Shown here piece by piece: positions 51,509-60,381 of a stretch of 64,000 bases of DNA. A model generated the notes under the pieces. The model searched no databases. It saw nothing but the letters and a program-made list of their open reading frames with translations, and was not told where the DNA came from. A program made the position numbers and the translations under genes. How positions within the stretch are numbered: position 1 is the first letter of the stretch; each line of letters opens with the position of its first letter. The stretch lies in assembly GCA_021774795.1 (NCBI GenBank), contig JAJFIR010000042.1, positions 124,001 through 188,000 of the forward strand, written 5' to 3'. Origin of the DNA: Emcibacteraceae bacterium (GTDB lineage: Bacteria > Pseudomonadota > Alphaproteobacteria > Sphingomonadales > Emcibacteraceae).

Positions 51509-52429
51509 CTACCGACCAACGCCTTTCTTACAGGTTAAAATTCCGGTGATAATAAGCGTAGCACCGATAAAATGATACATACCCAATGCCTCAGCAAATA
51601 ATATCCACGCGAGGATCGCCGCGATCACGGGCTGAACAAGTAAGCTTACTGAACCGAATGCGGCAGGAAGGTGCGCCAGGGCATAGATAATCAATCCCTG
51701 ACCAACCACATGTGTGAACCACGCCAGAGCAATAAGAGGCCACCATCCCAATAAAGTATTGGGCATAAAGTCACCGGTTTCATATAGGGCAATTGGTAAT
51801 AAAAAAACGCTAGCAAATATCGCTGTACCAAGCATGACTGAAGCTGTTGAAAGGCTTTTACGGGCACTCGCACTAGCAATCATGTACCCGGCGTAAGCTA
51901 TCGCAGTTGTAAGGCCGAGCATGTCACCGATAAGATTATCCGGGCTAAATTCAATGCTATGGCCCATAAGGGCCATTGCCCCGAGCAAAGCAATAAACAT
52001 ACCGCTGATAAATGTTTTGCTGTACCTTTCTCCGAAAAATAAAAATCCTCCTACGGCGGTGAACACCGCGGCCATATTCGCCAGTAACGTTGAATTTGCA
52101 ACTGTTGTCAGTTTCACGGACCAATGCCATAATGTTAAATCCGTCGCAAAGAAGAACCCAACTATGATAAACGGCTTCAAACTTTTGAAATTTCTTATTT
52201 CCAGGAACTTCTCACCGTCTTTTTTTATTTCACAGTAACGCCAGACGAATAGTAACGGGATAGAAAACGCAAGGCGCCAGAAAGCAGATGACGTTGGTGT
52301 CACTTCAGCATAACGCATAAATATTGGTGCCGTACCAATAGCCACCGCACCAATTATAAGGGCGACGAAAGCGCGCACATTGATGTCACTGTCATCGTTA
52401 CTCTCTAGTGGTTTAACCTGCACTGACAC
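51509..52429 (-). CDS. EamA/DMT-family transporter
   Basis: 306-residue inner-membrane permease with 10 helices in two EamA repeats (about 20-150 and 165-300). The first ends WSVKLTTVANSTLLANMAAVFTAVGGFLFFGE, typical of the repeat, and the second ends VSLLVQPVIAAILAWILFAEALG. Members export or import amino acids and other small metabolites. It sits upstream of the M20 amidohydrolase, so it may move acyl amino acids or the released product. Confidence 0.88.
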   Translation of the reverse strand: MSVQVKPLESNDDSDINVRAFVALIIGAVAIGTAPIFMRYAEVTPTSSAFWRLAFSIPLLFVWRYCEIKKDGEKFLEIRNFKSLKPFIIVGFFFATDLTLWHWSVKLTTVANSTLLANMAAVFTAVGGFLFFGERYSKTFISGMFIALLGAMALMGHSIEFSPDNLIGDMLGLTTAIAYAGYMIASASARKSLSTASVMLGTAIFASVFLLPIALYETGDFMPNTLLGWWPLIALAWFTHVVGQGLIIYALAHLPAAFGSVSLLVQPVIAAILAWILFAEALGMYHFIGATLIITGILTCKKGVGR

Positions 52430-52542
52430 TTACATTTTTACCTTTTGATCGGGCTGTATAAAAATATATTCCTGTGATAGTCTACTTTAGGATAGATGCC
52501 TATATAAAAAATAGAAACCTGAACATTGGAAAGGAATAAGAA

Positions 52543-52830
52543 ATGGCTAATGAAGGATACCATGAACCCGTAGAAGAACTCTCTGACCAGACAAAAGACA
52601 TGCATAAAGCTATCGTTTCCCTTATGGAAGAATTAGAAGCAGTTGACTGGTATAATCAGCGTGTTGACGCCTGTAACGACGAAGAACTTAAGGCCATTTT
52701 AGCCCACAACCGCGATGAAGAAAAAGAGCATGCCGCAATGGTTCTTGAATGGATTCGCCGAAAAGACCCTACATTCGATAAGGAATTAAAGGACTTTCTG
52801 TTTACAGATAAACCGATTGCTCATTTATAA
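52543..52830 (+). CDS. Encapsulated-ferritin-type protein (EncFtn domain) without targeting tail
   Basis: 95-residue ferritin-like protein. It carries the EncFtn core: HKAIVSLMEELEAVDWYNQR (residues 21-40) and AHNRDEEKEHAAMVLEW (about 54-70). The iron ligands correspond to Glu30, Glu60 and His63, with Trp36 and Tyr37 at the catalytic site; numbering is two below the Rhodospirillum rubrum protein. In that organism about 40 further residues direct the protein into an encapsulin shell; here the protein stops at KPIAHL, and no encapsulin gene follows. It likely oxidises Fe(II) as an open decamer, or its shell is encoded elsewhere. A good AAAGGA site precedes the ATG. Confidence 0.88.
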   Translation: MANEGYHEPVEELSDQTKDMHKAIVSLMEELEAVDWYNQRVDACNDEELKAILAHNRDEEKEHAAMVLEWIRRKDPTFDKELKDFLFTDKPIAHL

Positions 52831-52858
52831 CCTGAACATACGCTTGCGCATAAATTCT

Positions 52859-53068
52859 ATACTCTTTTGTGCGCTTCACTTATAATTTCTTTTTTTAAAA
52901 TTATACAGTCTTTCACCATGAGCTATCGCAGGTCTTCAATAATATAGTTTCGCAGCTCAATGTCCGAAACATCATCTTTTTCTATGTCTAGCCTGAAATC
53001 CTGTCCTTAAGGCCGCCACCATTTACAAAGCTAATATCGAAATCAAATTTTATTCTTTTATCCATCAT
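52859..53068 (-). pseudogene. Pseudogene of a small conserved protein (about 70 residues)
   Basis: On the minus strand, ATG at 53066-53068 (with AAGGTGAC upstream) opens a reading MDKRIKFDFDISFVNGGGLK. A single-base loss in a G run shifts the frame; the next frame continues GQDFRLDIEKDDVSDIELRN and YIIEDLR, then an in-frame TAG, then LMVKDCIILKKEIISEAHKR and a final stop at 52859-52861. Joined, these make one coherent protein, of a small family I have seen beside cyclase/arylformamidase genes, though I cannot name it. Two separate lesions make sequencing error alone unlikely. It occupies most of the 343-base gap 52831-53173; the rest of that gap shows nothing. Confidence 0.75.
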
Positions 53069-53173
53069 GTCACCTTCGTCTATTAAATTCTGAAAATAGG
53101 TAGCAGTAAACAAAAGACAAATAAAATAAATTGAATTAAAATAAATGGTAAATTCGGTATATTAGAATTATAG

Positions 53174-53533
53174 TTATATTCTCTGATGATTTTCCTGTCT
53201 TCGTTCAGTCTCTATGCCGCCGGTATGATCCGTTCCAGCATTTTCAATCACAAGCAACTTGCATTCATTTTCGGCGAAGGGTTTATGCTCTACGCCAGCA
53301 GGTACGACGATAATCTCGCCCTGCTCCACCCAAACTTGTCGATCACGAAAATCCATTCTAAAGCGCCCTTCAATGACTATGAAAAGTTCATCTTGCCCGG
53401 GGTGATCATGCCAAATAAAATCACCTTCTATCCTTGTTAAATAAATATGATTATCGTCTATGTTGGCGATGATTTTTGGTGTCCATTGTTCACTAAATAA
53501 ACTGAATTTTTCTTTTAAATTTAAGCTCTGCAT
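53174..53533 (-). CDS. Small cupin-domain protein
   Basis: 119-residue single-domain cupin. Metal-binding motif 1 is WHDHPGQDELFIVIEG (about 37-52; two His and a Glu), motif 2 is GEIIVVPAGVEHKPFA (about 70-85; one His). Such small cupins bind a metal or sugar and may be isomerases, dioxygenases or regulators; nothing is more specific here. It is followed by the small pseudogene downstream on the same strand and preceded by a CE6-type esterase. Confidence 0.8.
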   Translation of the reverse strand: MQSLNLKEKFSLFSEQWTPKIIANIDDNHIYLTRIEGDFIWHDHPGQDELFIVIEGRFRMDFRDRQVWVEQGEIIVVPAGVEHKPFAENECKLLVIENAGTDHTGGIETERRQENHQRI

Positions 53534-53556
53534 AGTATTTCTCCTCGTGTATATAT

Positions 53557-54378
53557 CTATTTATTCCGGTCTATTAAGTGGATATAAGCTTCAGCAAACC
53601 GCAACCCCAACTCCAACTGGCCTTCTGTATCAAAATGCAAATTATCATCCCATTTTGATAGTCCGTCAGCATCAACCATCGTGACATTCGGGTACTCGTT
53701 TTGAATTTGATATTGTTGTTTACGCACAGTGTCACGTGCGGGATAAAGTTCAGCCGGCGGGTCGACACGCCCCAATATAAATGGCGCGCTCCTCGCATCA
53801 AAATCAGTCCGAAAAGCTTTTATAAGTGTTATAATATTATCCAAATAATTGTTGCCAGCGGCAGGGAAACGCGCGTCTCTTTCGCCCTGCATCCATAAAA
53901 TTCCATCGATAGATAACTTGTTCAGCTCTATGTCATTTAAGAATGACAGTTTGTTAAAAAATGCTATCATTTTTGAATATATAGGACCCTTTTCCGCGTC
54001 TTTGGTTATCGCCGCTGACCCGCTGTCCCAGTTAGGTGACCAGGCAAGAAGAGAACTTCCACCAACCGCGAATTTCAAAATCACTATTCGGTCTTCTGGA
54101 TAATAGCGGGAAAGAGCATGGGAAAAAGTAATCTCAGGTCCAAATAAATTTTTGTTTCTCAATTCAATATTTGTGCTTTCTTTATAATTTTCACTGGAAT
54201 ATATAGCCACATTTTTTGCTATCATTTGAAATTTATCCGGAAGTTCTTTTACTTTTCCCTGACCAACCATATTTGATTGACCAGCGAGTATAAAATAACG
54301 ATCTTTTGCAATAAGTTGGGCTGCTGTCAAAACCAATACAACAATTGTAATCATGCCCAGTCGTAAAATTTTAGCCAT
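53557..54378 (-). CDS. Exported carbohydrate esterase (CE6 / sialate O-acetylesterase domain)
   Basis: 273-residue SGNH-type esterase with a signal peptide (about 1-24). Block I is LAGQSNMVGQGK (about 32-43; nucleophile Ser), the central block ILWMQGERDARFP (about 160-172) and the catalytic Asp/His pair is DDNLHFDTEGQLELG (about 245-259). This family removes acetyl groups from xylan or sialic-acid-like sugars. It is probably periplasmic. It may act with the sulfatase and other polysaccharide genes in the window, but its own neighbours give no pathway. Confidence 0.86.
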   Translation of the reverse strand: MAKILRLGMITIVVLVLTAAQLIAKDRYFILAGQSNMVGQGKVKELPDKFQMIAKNVAIYSSENYKESTNIELRNKNLFGPEITFSHALSRYYPEDRIVILKFAVGGSSLLAWSPNWDSGSAAITKDAEKGPIYSKMIAFFNKLSFLNDIELNKLSIDGILWMQGERDARFPAAGNNYLDNIITLIKAFRTDFDARSAPFILGRVDPPAELYPARDTVRKQQYQIQNEYPNVTMVDADGLSKWDDNLHFDTEGQLELGLRFAEAYIHLIDRNK

Positions 54379-54420
54379 TATTTTCCTTTATATATCTATT
54401 CTGCTACGACTGACTATAGT

Positions 54421-54903
54421 TTAAAGAGCCGGAAAAGCCATATTGCGCTTAACCCGGCCGTAAACAAAACTCGAATCAATTGCTGCTATACCAGGTATGG
54501 TTGATATTTTTTCCCTGACAAACATCTCATAAGTCTTAAGGTCTTCACTTACCACATGCAGTAAATAGTCAGAATTCCCGGTCATTAAGTAACATTCCAT
54601 CACTTCATCCAATTTTTCTATGCCGCTTTCAAATGATTGGATGCACTCATCCGAGTGTCTTTCAAGTCGAATATGAACAAACACCGTTAAAGGAATTCCA
54701 TATTTGTCCTGATCCACGAGGGCCGTATATCCGACTAAAATTCCTTCGCTCTCCAACTTCCGTACTCGGCGCAAACACGGTGACGGTGAGAGGCTTACTT
54801 TATCAGCGAGATCCTGATTGGATAACCTTCCATCCTGCTGCAATACTCTTATAATATTTCTATCAATTGCGTCCAAATTATTTTCCTTAGCATAATCTGT
54901 CAA
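54421..54903 (-). CDS. Lrp/AsnC-family transcriptional regulator
   Basis: 160-residue feast/famine regulator. HTH at about residues 12-60 (DAIDRNIIRVLQQDGRLSNQDLADKVSLS), followed by the RAM ligand-binding domain (VFVHIRLERHSDECIQSFE onward). It is divergent from the methionine gamma-lyase gene with a 76-88-base gap, so it most likely controls that gene in response to methionine or another amino acid, as is common for Lrp-lyase pairs. Confidence 0.92.
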   Translation of the reverse strand: MTDYAKENNLDAIDRNIIRVLQQDGRLSNQDLADKVSLSPSPCLRRVRKLESEGILVGYTALVDQDKYGIPLTVFVHIRLERHSDECIQSFESGIEKLDEVMECYLMTGNSDYLLHVVSEDLKTYEMFVREKISTIPGIAAIDSSFVYGRVKRNMAFPAL

Positions 54904-54991
54904 TAAATTGTCATATTATAGCTAAATACGCAAGCACATTGCGAGCATCTTATGATATATATTAATCATCAATAACTTATTGGACTATCCC

Positions 54992-56248
54992 ATGAAAACC
55001 TCCGATCAAAATAATAGCCACGATAATAATAGCAGTGAATTAGGTTTCGCCACCCGCGCCATTCATAACGGGTACGACTCATCCACAGAGCAAGGCGCGT
55101 TGGTCCCACCGCTTTACATGACGTCGACATTTACATTTGAAAGCGCAGAACAAGGTGCCGCACTATTTGCCGGTGAGCAAGAAGGTCACTTTTATAGCCG
55201 CGTTTCGAATCCAACCCTTTCACTACTGGAAACACGCATTGCTAGCCTTGAATGTGCTGAAGCCGCGTTGGCAACCGCATCCGGTATGGGCGCGATCACA
55301 TCAACTTTGTGGACATTGCTCAAGCAAGGTGATGAAATCATCGTTGATAAAACGCTTTATGGCTGCACATTTTCTTTCATGCAACATGGCTTGACCAAAT
55401 TTGGCATCACCGTAACGCATGTGGATATGCTTGATCCTGAAAATTTAAGATCAGCAATAACCGACAAAACCAAAGTGGTTTATTTTGAAACACCAGCAAA
55501 CCCGAATATGCGTTTGGTTGAAATCGGCGCAATAGCCCAGATAGCCAAGGAAAATGGTGCCTATACGGTTGTTGATAATACCTATGCAACACCATACCTT
55601 ACCCGTCCGATAACCTGGGGCGCAGATATCGTTGTTCATTCAGCAACAAAATATCTAGGCGGTCATGGTGATCTCGTCGCCGGGATGATCGTTGGATCAG
55701 AGGAGCTTATGACAAAAATTCGCCTTGAAGGACTAAAGGACATGACGGGTGCTGTCATGGCCCCGCTTACCGCATTTCAAATTATGCGAGGATTAAAAAC
55801 TCTTGAAATCCGCATGGACCGCCACTGTCAAAGTGCTGAAATTATCGCCGAAAAACTGCAAAACCATCCCGCTATTGAAAACGTGTATTATCCGGGTTTG
55901 AAAAGTTTCGAACAATACGCTTTAGCAAAACGCCAAATGGATAAACCCGGTGGTATGATCGCGTTCGAATTAAAAGGTGGTATCGCCGACGGCGTCCGCT
56001 TTATGAATGAATTAAAACTTGTTAAGCGTGCCGTATCCCTTGGCGATGCCGATACATTGATCCAGCATCCTGCAAGCATGACCCACTCTACATACACTCC
56101 CGAGGAACGCACCGAACATGGCATTTCCGACGGGTTGATGCGCATCTCGATCGGTCTGGAAACGCCTGCTGATATTATTGAAGACTTGATTTGTGCACTT
56201 GACCACATATCTTCGCTGCAAAGCACGAATGAGCAAAATGTAGCCTAA
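54992..56248 (+). CDS. megL: Methionine gamma-lyase
   Basis: PLP enzyme of the Cys/Met metabolism family that splits methionine into methanethiol, 2-oxobutyrate and ammonia. It has YSRVSNPTLSLLETRIASLE (phosphate-binding Tyr-Ser-Arg), TLYGCTFSFMQHGL with the Cys that separates gamma-lyases from related cystathionine enzymes (about 112-125), and the PLP lysine in VVHSATKYLGGHGDLV (about 205-220). The 418 residues are normal. TTG at 54980 is open, but ATG at 54992 is the usual start. It is divergent from an Lrp regulator and ends 4 bases inside the ompW 3' end. Confidence 0.88.
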   Translation: MKTSDQNNSHDNNSSELGFATRAIHNGYDSSTEQGALVPPLYMTSTFTFESAEQGAALFAGEQEGHFYSRVSNPTLSLLETRIASLECAEAALATASGMGAITSTLWTLLKQGDEIIVDKTLYGCTFSFMQHGLTKFGITVTHVDMLDPENLRSAITDKTKVVYFETPANPNMRLVEIGAIAQIAKENGAYTVVDNTYATPYLTRPITWGADIVVHSATKYLGGHGDLVAGMIVGSEELMTKIRLEGLKDMTGAVMAPLTAFQIMRGLKTLEIRMDRHCQSAEIIAEKLQNHPAIENVYYPGLKSFEQYALAKRQMDKPGGMIAFELKGGIADGVRFMNELKLVKRAVSLGDADTLIQHPASMTHSTYTPEERTEHGISDGLMRISIGLETPADIIEDLICALDHISSLQSTNEQNVA

Positions 56249-56877
56249 AATTTTCGACCAATGCCTACACCAAATATCCACGGATTTATTTTTAAATCCG
56301 CTGTTACGCCGCCGCCATTGATGATTACATCCGTCTTCAGAAATAATTTTTTAACATCAACATTCAAAAACGTATTTTCCGTTAGCTCAATATCGGCACC
56401 AACCTGCAATGAAAACCCGAAACTGTCATTCAGATTAAAATCCGTGATCGCGCCACCGGCGGCTTTTTCACTGTAAAAGAACGTATAATTTACACCAGCA
56501 CCAACATAGGGTTTAACACCGGTCCCCGTTTGCATATGATATTGTAGTGACAATGTTGGCGGTAATAACCAAACACTACCCAACTTCGTTGATGCGCCAA
56601 GTGCCGTATTAATTCCAACGGCGTTGTGCTTTGTCGTTGCAGCAATAAGCTCGAGTCCGATATTATCCGCAATAAAGTAAGTGAAATCTACTTCTGGCAC
56701 AATTTGATTATCTAATCCGACTGTCCCTCCTATAGATGTCGTTGCACTTTCCTCTGGCATCACGTATATAGCGCGGCCACGAATAAATAAATCTCCCTGC
56801 GCCTGCGCCGCAGCGACCTCACTAATAAATAAACTTGTTATAAAAAGACCAATAGCAGCCATTAATTTTTTTGACAT
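56245..56877 (-). CDS. ompW: OmpW-family outer-membrane protein
   Basis: Eight-stranded outer-membrane barrel, 210 residues, with a signal peptide (MSKKLMAAIGLFITSLF, ending VAAAQA). It begins GDLFIRGRAIYVMPEES and has the OmpW block LPPTLSLQYHMQTGTGVKPYVGAGVNY (about 105-131); it ends in the aromatic IGRKF typical of barrel insertion. OmpW channels are thought to pass small hydrophobic compounds. The ATG at 56877 is chosen because GGAGG lies 7 bases upstream. It is divergent from the BKACE-nitrilase operon. Confidence 0.88.
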   Translation of the reverse strand: MSKKLMAAIGLFITSLFISEVAAAQAQGDLFIRGRAIYVMPEESATTSIGGTVGLDNQIVPEVDFTYFIADNIGLELIAATTKHNAVGINTALGASTKLGSVWLLPPTLSLQYHMQTGTGVKPYVGAGVNYTFFYSEKAAGGAITDFNLNDSFGFSLQVGADIELTENTFLNVDVKKLFLKTDVIINGGGVTADLKINPWIFGVGIGRKF

Positions 56878-57045
56878 TTCATTTCCTCCTGTCAAGTTCT
56901 TGATAATTAATCAATACGCGTTTAAGGCAGGAGAAGTCTTTGATTAGGGTCAATTTACTGAATTAAATTCAATAACTTTATCTTGTTGTTTTTATAGAAT
57001 TTGGTAAGCTCAGTTCCAAAATAAAGTGATGAGATATTTCTTTTA

Positions 57046-57870
57046 ATGGCCACCCCGTTTATCATTATGAGTGCCCCTAACGGCGCACGCAGGCAAAAAT
57101 CAGACCATCCAAAATTGCCCATCACCCCGCATGATATGGCAATTTGTGCTAAGCGTATTGTAGGCGGCGGTGCCAGTATTCTGCATTTGCATGTTCGCGA
57201 TGATGCAGGCCAGCATACCCTTGACGTCGAATGTTACCGTGCGTCCATTGAAGCTGTTCGTGCTGTTGTTGGTCGGAATTTAATTATTCAGGCTACAACC
57301 GAAGCTGTTGGCATCTATAATCGGCAGCAACAAATGCAAATGGTCAAAACCTTAAAGCCTGAGGCAGTTTCACTCGCGCTTCGTGAGCTATGTCCTTGCG
57401 ACGACGATCTTATCGTTTTTTCGTCGTTCATCAAATGGATGAAAGTAGAACATATTTTTCCGCAATATATACTTTATAATGAAACAGATTATAAACGCTT
57501 TGAAGATTATAGAAAACGCGGTCTGTTTGACGATGATAATCCGTTTGTGCTTTTTGTACTTGGCAGTTATCAAGGCCGCTCACCCGAAATTGAGGCGATG
57601 ACGGAACAAATGATAAAAGTATCAAAGCAAACGACAACACACTGGGCAGTTTGCGGTTTTGGTGTTAATGAAAAAAACTGTGTTAAACACGCGGCTCTAA
57701 ATCAGGGCCATATCCGCGTTGGTTTTGAAAATAATATTTTACGCAATCAGAAAGAACTTCTTACGGATAACGCTGAAATGATCAATTATTCGGCCACAGT
57801 ATCACAATCGACAAACCGTCCGGTTGCAAGTGCCGCAGACGTTAGAAATATATTCAACTTGAGAGAATAA
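57046..57870 (+). CDS. Beta-keto acid cleavage enzyme (BKACE/DUF849)
   Basis: 274-residue TIM-barrel zinc enzyme of the family that includes 3-keto-5-aminohexanoate cleavage enzyme. These react a beta-keto acid with acetyl-CoA to give acetoacetate and a CoA ester. [10 protein letters not shown] (residues 7-16), the metal motif [13 protein letters not shown] (about 45-57), [12 protein letters not shown] and the closing [16 protein letters not shown] (about 220-235) are diagnostic. The specific keto acid cannot be read from sequence. It is joined to a nitrilase gene by a 1-base gap, an unusual pairing. Confidence 0.86.
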   Translation: MATPFIIMSAPNGARRQKSDHPKLPITPHDMAICAKRIVGGGASILHLHVRDDAGQHTLDVECYRASIEAVRAVVGRNLIIQATTEAVGIYNRQQQMQMVKTLKPEAVSLALRELCPCDDDLIVFSSFIKWMKVEHIFPQYILYNETDYKRFEDYRKRGLFDDDNPFVLFVLGSYQGRSPEIEAMTEQMIKVSKQTTTHWAVCGFGVNEKNCVKHAALNQGHIRVGFENNILRNQKELLTDNAEMINYSATVSQSTNRPVASAADVRNIFNLRE

Positions 57871-57871
57871 G

Positions 57872-58816
57872 ATGTCGACATTAAAAACCTTAAGTATATT
57901 GCAGATCGGTTCGTCTTTTCGGGGTACGCAAGCGACTCTGGATAAAATTTTGAGCTATGAAAGCCAAATAAAAGATGCCAAATCAGATATTCTTGTCATG
58001 CCGGAAGCCCTTCTTGGAGGCTATCCTAAAGGCGAGAGTTTCGGCACACAGTTAGGGTTTAGACTTGAAAGCGGCAGGGAAAGTTACCTGCAATATTATA
58101 ATGCGGCCATTGATCTGGCTGGTCCGGAAATTACAGCATTATCAAACCTGGCCACACGCACTGACGCGTCTATTATTACCGGTGTTATTGAACGATCCGG
58201 CTCGACGCTTTATTGCACTGCTGTCTTTATTGATCCAAAAAAAGGACTAATCGATAAACACAGAAAACTCATGCCCACGGGGTCGGAGCGGTTGATTTGG
58301 GGGCAAGGGGACGGTTCAACCTTGCCAGTGGTTGAGACAAACGCAGGCAAAGCCGCAGCAACAATTTGCTGGGAGAATTATATGCCCCTTTTAAGAATGG
58401 CATTATACGCCAAAGGTGTTGAGATTTGGTGCGCACCAACCGTTGATGCGCGCCCGGTTTGGCAGTCAACCATGCAGCACATTGCCCTTGAGGGCAGATG
58501 CTTCGTGGTCAGCGCATGCCAATATCACCCGTCACCAAAAGAACTCGGGTTAAAGATCGATAATTGGGATTCAAATACTGCACTCATTAATGGTGGCAGC
58601 GTAATCATAAGCCCGCTAGGTGAAATACTTGCCGGTCCATTACTTAACGACGAAGGGTTTATCACCGCAACAGTAAATATAGATGATATTCCAAAAGCCA
58701 GATATGATCTGGATGTCGTCGGCCATTATGCAAGGCCGGACATATTTCAACTATCCGTAGACGAGACACCACGGCAAAGTGTTACGACCATTATAGATGA
58801 AATAACAGAGGAATGA
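57872..58816 (+). CDS. Nitrilase / carbon-nitrogen hydrolase
   Basis: 314-residue member of the nitrilase branch. The catalytic triad is evident: Glu45 in [12 protein letters not shown], Lys in [19 protein letters not shown] (about residue 130) and Cys in [15 protein letters not shown] (about residue 165). The CWEN motif is typical of true nitrilases, which convert a nitrile to acid and ammonia; an amidase is less likely. It is translationally coupled to the BKACE gene, which suggests sequential steps on one carbon skeleton. There is a 79-base gap to the exported cupin. Confidence 0.88.
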   Translation: MSTLKTLSILQIGSSFRGTQATLDKILSYESQIKDAKSDILVMPEALLGGYPKGESFGTQLGFRLESGRESYLQYYNAAIDLAGPEITALSNLATRTDASIITGVIERSGSTLYCTAVFIDPKKGLIDKHRKLMPTGSERLIWGQGDGSTLPVVETNAGKAAATICWENYMPLLRMALYAKGVEIWCAPTVDARPVWQSTMQHIALEGRCFVVSACQYHPSPKELGLKIDNWDSNTALINGGSVIISPLGEILAGPLLNDEGFITATVNIDDIPKARYDLDVVGHYARPDIFQLSVDETPRQSVTTIIDEITEE

Positions 58817-58895
58817 TCATAATTAATTCTAGCCTTATTTCCGCCACATATAAATAGGTAAATCAAATCTGCACTATAAATCAGGGAGATATAGT

Positions 58896-59660
58896 ATGGG
58901 ACAAAAATCAAATATTCAATTACCTATCGATGAAGAAATCGAAGTATCTCCTGGTTTTATCGTTGAGCGCCGTTCTTTTATGGCCGTCTTTGGTGGAATG
59001 TCCTTTGCAATGTTGCCCGGCGTTATCGCCAAAGCCGCTATTGAAGAAAATGCGGACAAAAATATTTCATTCGATCAATTTTTAGCAGAAGCAAATCCAC
59101 TCGCAAAAAAATTAATCACTGATACATCTATATCTGGCCAAGACCTTTATTTGCGATCTATCGCAGCACTCACAGCCAAACTTCAAGGAATTCCAATTCC
59201 TGAAAAATTTAATAATACTGATCTTGGCATAAATGCAGAAGATTATAAAATCGGCGTTAATCCAGGCGGCAATCCATTTACAGTTTTACATTGGCGCTTG
59301 GAACCGGATGCCATTTGCCAACCTCACGTTCATGAATATGGAAACGTCGTTTCCATTGGCATTGAAGGCGCTGCCCGAGTTAGCAATTATGTATCAAACG
59401 ACACATTCGATTATGACAATAACGGAACATTTCAAATCAAAAAAACAGTTGATCAACTGCTCACCGCAGGTTCCGCAAATTTAGTGCCCCTTGACATGAT
59501 CCACGGTTTTCAAGCGGGTCCAGATGGCGCGCGTGGATTGGATATCACTACGCGCCTCAAAGCAAAACCGAAACACAGCACACCTTATCTTTCAATTGCC
59601 ACTGCGCCAACAGACCCGTTCACTGGAACTTACGACGCCTCATGGGTATTTAAACCTTAA
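58896..59660 (+). CDS. Exported cupin-domain protein
   Basis: 254-residue protein. It has a twin-arginine-type segment VERRSFMAVFGGMSFAML at residues 24-41 (ending VIAKA), a helical stretch, then a cupin-like domain with metal motif CQPHVHEYGNVVSIGIEG (about 143-160) and a later LVPLDMIHGFQAGP (about 198-211). The layout resembles cysteine-dioxygenase-like or other mononuclear iron cupins. If exported, it could be an exocytoplasmic dioxygenase. It may be a late member of the BKACE-nitrilase set, but that is inferred only from strand and spacing. Confidence 0.7.
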   Translation: MGQKSNIQLPIDEEIEVSPGFIVERRSFMAVFGGMSFAMLPGVIAKAAIEENADKNISFDQFLAEANPLAKKLITDTSISGQDLYLRSIAALTAKLQGIPIPEKFNNTDLGINAEDYKIGVNPGGNPFTVLHWRLEPDAICQPHVHEYGNVVSIGIEGAARVSNYVSNDTFDYDNNGTFQIKKTVDQLLTAGSANLVPLDMIHGFQAGPDGARGLDITTRLKAKPKHSTPYLSIATAPTDPFTGTYDASWVFKP

Positions 59661-59667
59661 GGAGCCG

Positions 59668-60381
59668 TTAAGCGGGCAGATTTGTAATAACTTCTTCTAA
59701 ATGCGCCATGGCTTCTTCTGTTGGCCCGGGATAGTCACCCATAATTGGCACGTTACCCATATAGCCAATATCTTCAACACCTTCAGGGCTGGTAAAATAT
59801 CCGCCTAAAACTAATGTTCTAAGTTTATCAAAAAATTGAACGGCGTGTATGAATTCAGGTTTACTTGCTTGCGCCTTGAAAGCAATATCATCTAAAATAG
59901 CTATTTGTTCATCATTTGATGCAGCGAGGAACGCTCTACCAAACCTGCGGTTCGCTTCATCATCCAACCATTGAAGGCCATTAAGAATAAGTACTCTGTC
60001 TTGTTGCTGTGATGAATATGGCGCACTGATCCATTCATCAACCACTTCAGGCACACCCACGTCATTAGCCGACGGTCCACCTTCATCTGCGGGACAAAGT
60101 ATATCGCATAATTGAGCGACAAGGTTGCGCTGCGCACTGGTAAAAGTCAGCGACCAAGGCCTTGTTGGTTCGGCGACTTTTGGGTCTTGGCCATATTTTG
60201 GCCCCGTAATAGGCTCAAACTTTAGATCCGGCCAATGACTTGATGGATCAACAGGAATAGCTTCCGGCGCAGGACCATCACAAGCAACAGTAACACCACC
60301 AATAACAACAACAGACGCCAAAGAACCCAACCACTTAATGCCATCACGCCTACTTATTTTCGACTGATAATTATTGCTCAT
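59668..60381 (-). CDS. Gluconate 2-dehydrogenase subunit 3 family protein (Tat-exported)
   Basis: Small subunit (237 residues) paired with GMC flavin dehydrogenases. Tat signal SKISRRDGIKWLGSLASVVV (residues 7-26) with a Cys at the cleavage region (VACDGP), then TSAQRNLVAQLCDILCPADE (about 86-105) and the family tail VEDIGYMGNVPIMGDYPGP. The ATG at 60381 overlaps the GMC stop by 4 bases (ATGA); a longer frame to 60456 lies inside the GMC gene and is not used. It probably guides the cofactor-bearing GMC subunit through Tat. Confidence 0.85.
   Translation of the reverse strand: MSNNYQSKISRRDGIKWLGSLASVVVIGGVTVACDGPAPEAIPVDPSSHWPDLKFEPITGPKYGQDPKVAEPTRPWSLTFTSAQRNLVAQLCDILCPADEGGPSANDVGVPEVVDEWISAPYSSQQQDRVLILNGLQWLDDEANRRFGRAFLAASNDEQIAILDDIAFKAQASKPEFIHAVQFFDKLRTLVLGGYFTSPEGVEDIGYMGNVPIMGDYPGPTEEAMAHLEEVITNLPA

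Noticed and set aside
52831-53173. Encapsulin shell gene downstream of the EncFtn-type gene
   Set aside because: All frames were read; only a small minus-strand pseudogene is present.
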